Assembly (NCBI GenBank): GCA_007133845.1
Contig: SLLY01000020.1
Coordinates: 1 to 10,869, forward strand
From: Candidatus Woesearchaeota archaeon
Lineage (GTDB): Archaea > Nanobdellota > Nanobdellia > CSSed11-243R1
Length of the DNA stretch: 10,869 bases
Direction: 5' to 3'
Below are positions 10,522-10,869 of the stretch, piece after piece. The number at the start of each line of letters is the position of its first letter. Position 1 is the stretch's first letter. The position numbers and the translations under genes are program-made. The notes beneath the pieces are model-generated. The model saw nothing but the letters and a program-made list of their open reading frames with translations. It ran no database searches and was not told where the DNA came from.

Positions 10522-10869
10522 ATGAAAGCACTTGTTTTAGCAGCTGGCAAGGGCATTAGGATGCTTCCACATACTTTGGATAAGCCAAAAGTTCTGATTG
10601 AAATTAATGAAAAACCTTTTCTCTATTATATTTTAAAAAATCTTAAAAAAGCAGGTTTAAAAGAAATAGGAATTATGGTTGGATACAAAAAAGAAAAAAT
10701 AAAAGATTTTGTAAAAGAATACGATTTTAATGTCTCTTTAATCGAACAAAAAAAAATTTTTGGAACTGGAAAAGCTGTTTTAGATGCTAAAAAATGGATT
10801 GGAAACGAAGATTTTATTGTTTTAATGGGAGATAATCTTTATTCTGTTGAAGATATAAAAAAAATGTCA
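10522..10869 (+). CDS. Sugar-1-phosphate nucleotidylyltransferase (5' part)
   Basis: The first 116 residues are of the NTP-transferase fold (GalU/RfbA/GlmU-like), which activates sugar phosphates with UTP, dTTP or GTP for glycan or cell-surface synthesis. The signature MKALVLAAGKG-x-RM-x-P-x-T-x-x-x-PK (residues 1-23) is present, with Ile where Thr is common in GKGTRM. Then come GTGKAVLDA and the metal-site region VLMGDN near residues 104-109. The rest, including any left-handed beta-helix acyltransferase domain, lies beyond the window, so the sugar and nucleotide cannot be named. A TATA box about 27 bp upstream and no Shine-Dalgarno site suggest a leaderless mRNA. Confidence 0.9.
   Translation, partial: MKALVLAAGKGIRMLPHTLDKPKVLIEINEKPFLYYILKNLKKAGLKEIGIMVGYKKEKIKDFVKEYDFNVSLIEQKKIFGTGKAVLDAKKWIGNEDFIVLMGDNLYSVEDIKKMS

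Noticed and set aside
1..10869. tRNA or rRNA genes, insertion sequences, attachment sites
   Set aside because: I saw no tRNA-like arms, transposase motifs, terminal inverted repeats or integrase genes anywhere in the window.

Overview
This window comes from a strongly A+T-rich archaeon. The evidence is the gene content (Rpo7/RpoE1, Spt4, aIF2-gamma, aIF5B, S6e, S24e, S28e, L24e, L7Ae, a TrmB-type regulator). Archaeal TATA boxes stand about 25-29 bp upstream of probable leaderless starts, and GGTGAT-type Shine-Dalgarno sites fit an archaeal 16S 3' end. Compact spacing, small proteins and a single-domain AsnRS-like enzyme fit a reduced-genome lineage such as a DPANN archaeon. That placement is inference; no rRNA or other decisive marker is present.

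Region 1 (1-4200, minus strand) is an information-processing operon read right to left: S6e, aIF2-gamma, an Fcf1/VapC9-like PIN protein, inorganic pyrophosphatase, Rpo7, Spt4 and S24e (cut by the window edge). Genes overlap or lie a few bases apart, so translational coupling is likely. S6e, S24e and Rpo7 carry long Lys/Glu-rich C-terminal tails. The S24e tail is built on a perfect 99-bp tandem repeat, and the S6e and S24e tails share a 30-nt exact match.

Region 2 (4200-6750) holds an unrecognised 106-aa protein with its own TATA box, a gap with only a weak open frame, and aIF5B (infB), which is probably leaderless. A divergent, very acidic 45-aa small ORF on the plus strand ends tail-to-tail with adk.

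Region 3 (6747-8310, minus) is the L7Ae-S28e-L24e-adenylate kinase operon. L24e (53 aa) is easily missed. Adenylate kinase occupies the place that nucleoside diphosphate kinase holds in many euryarchaeal versions of this cluster.

Region 4 (8320-10869) is the accessory part. It has a small winged-helix-like protein with a TTG start, an AsnRS-like asparagine synthetase without an anticodon-binding domain, a divergent TrmB-family regulator, and the start of a sugar-1-phosphate nucleotidylyltransferase. The two minus-strand promoters here share a 20-bp palindrome (GTTGTAAA-N4-TTTACAAC type) fused to a near-identical TATA region. One copy lies between the divergent synthetase and regulator genes. 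This suggests a small, apparently undescribed regulon in which the TrmB-like protein controls asparagine synthesis, itself and the small winged-helix protein.
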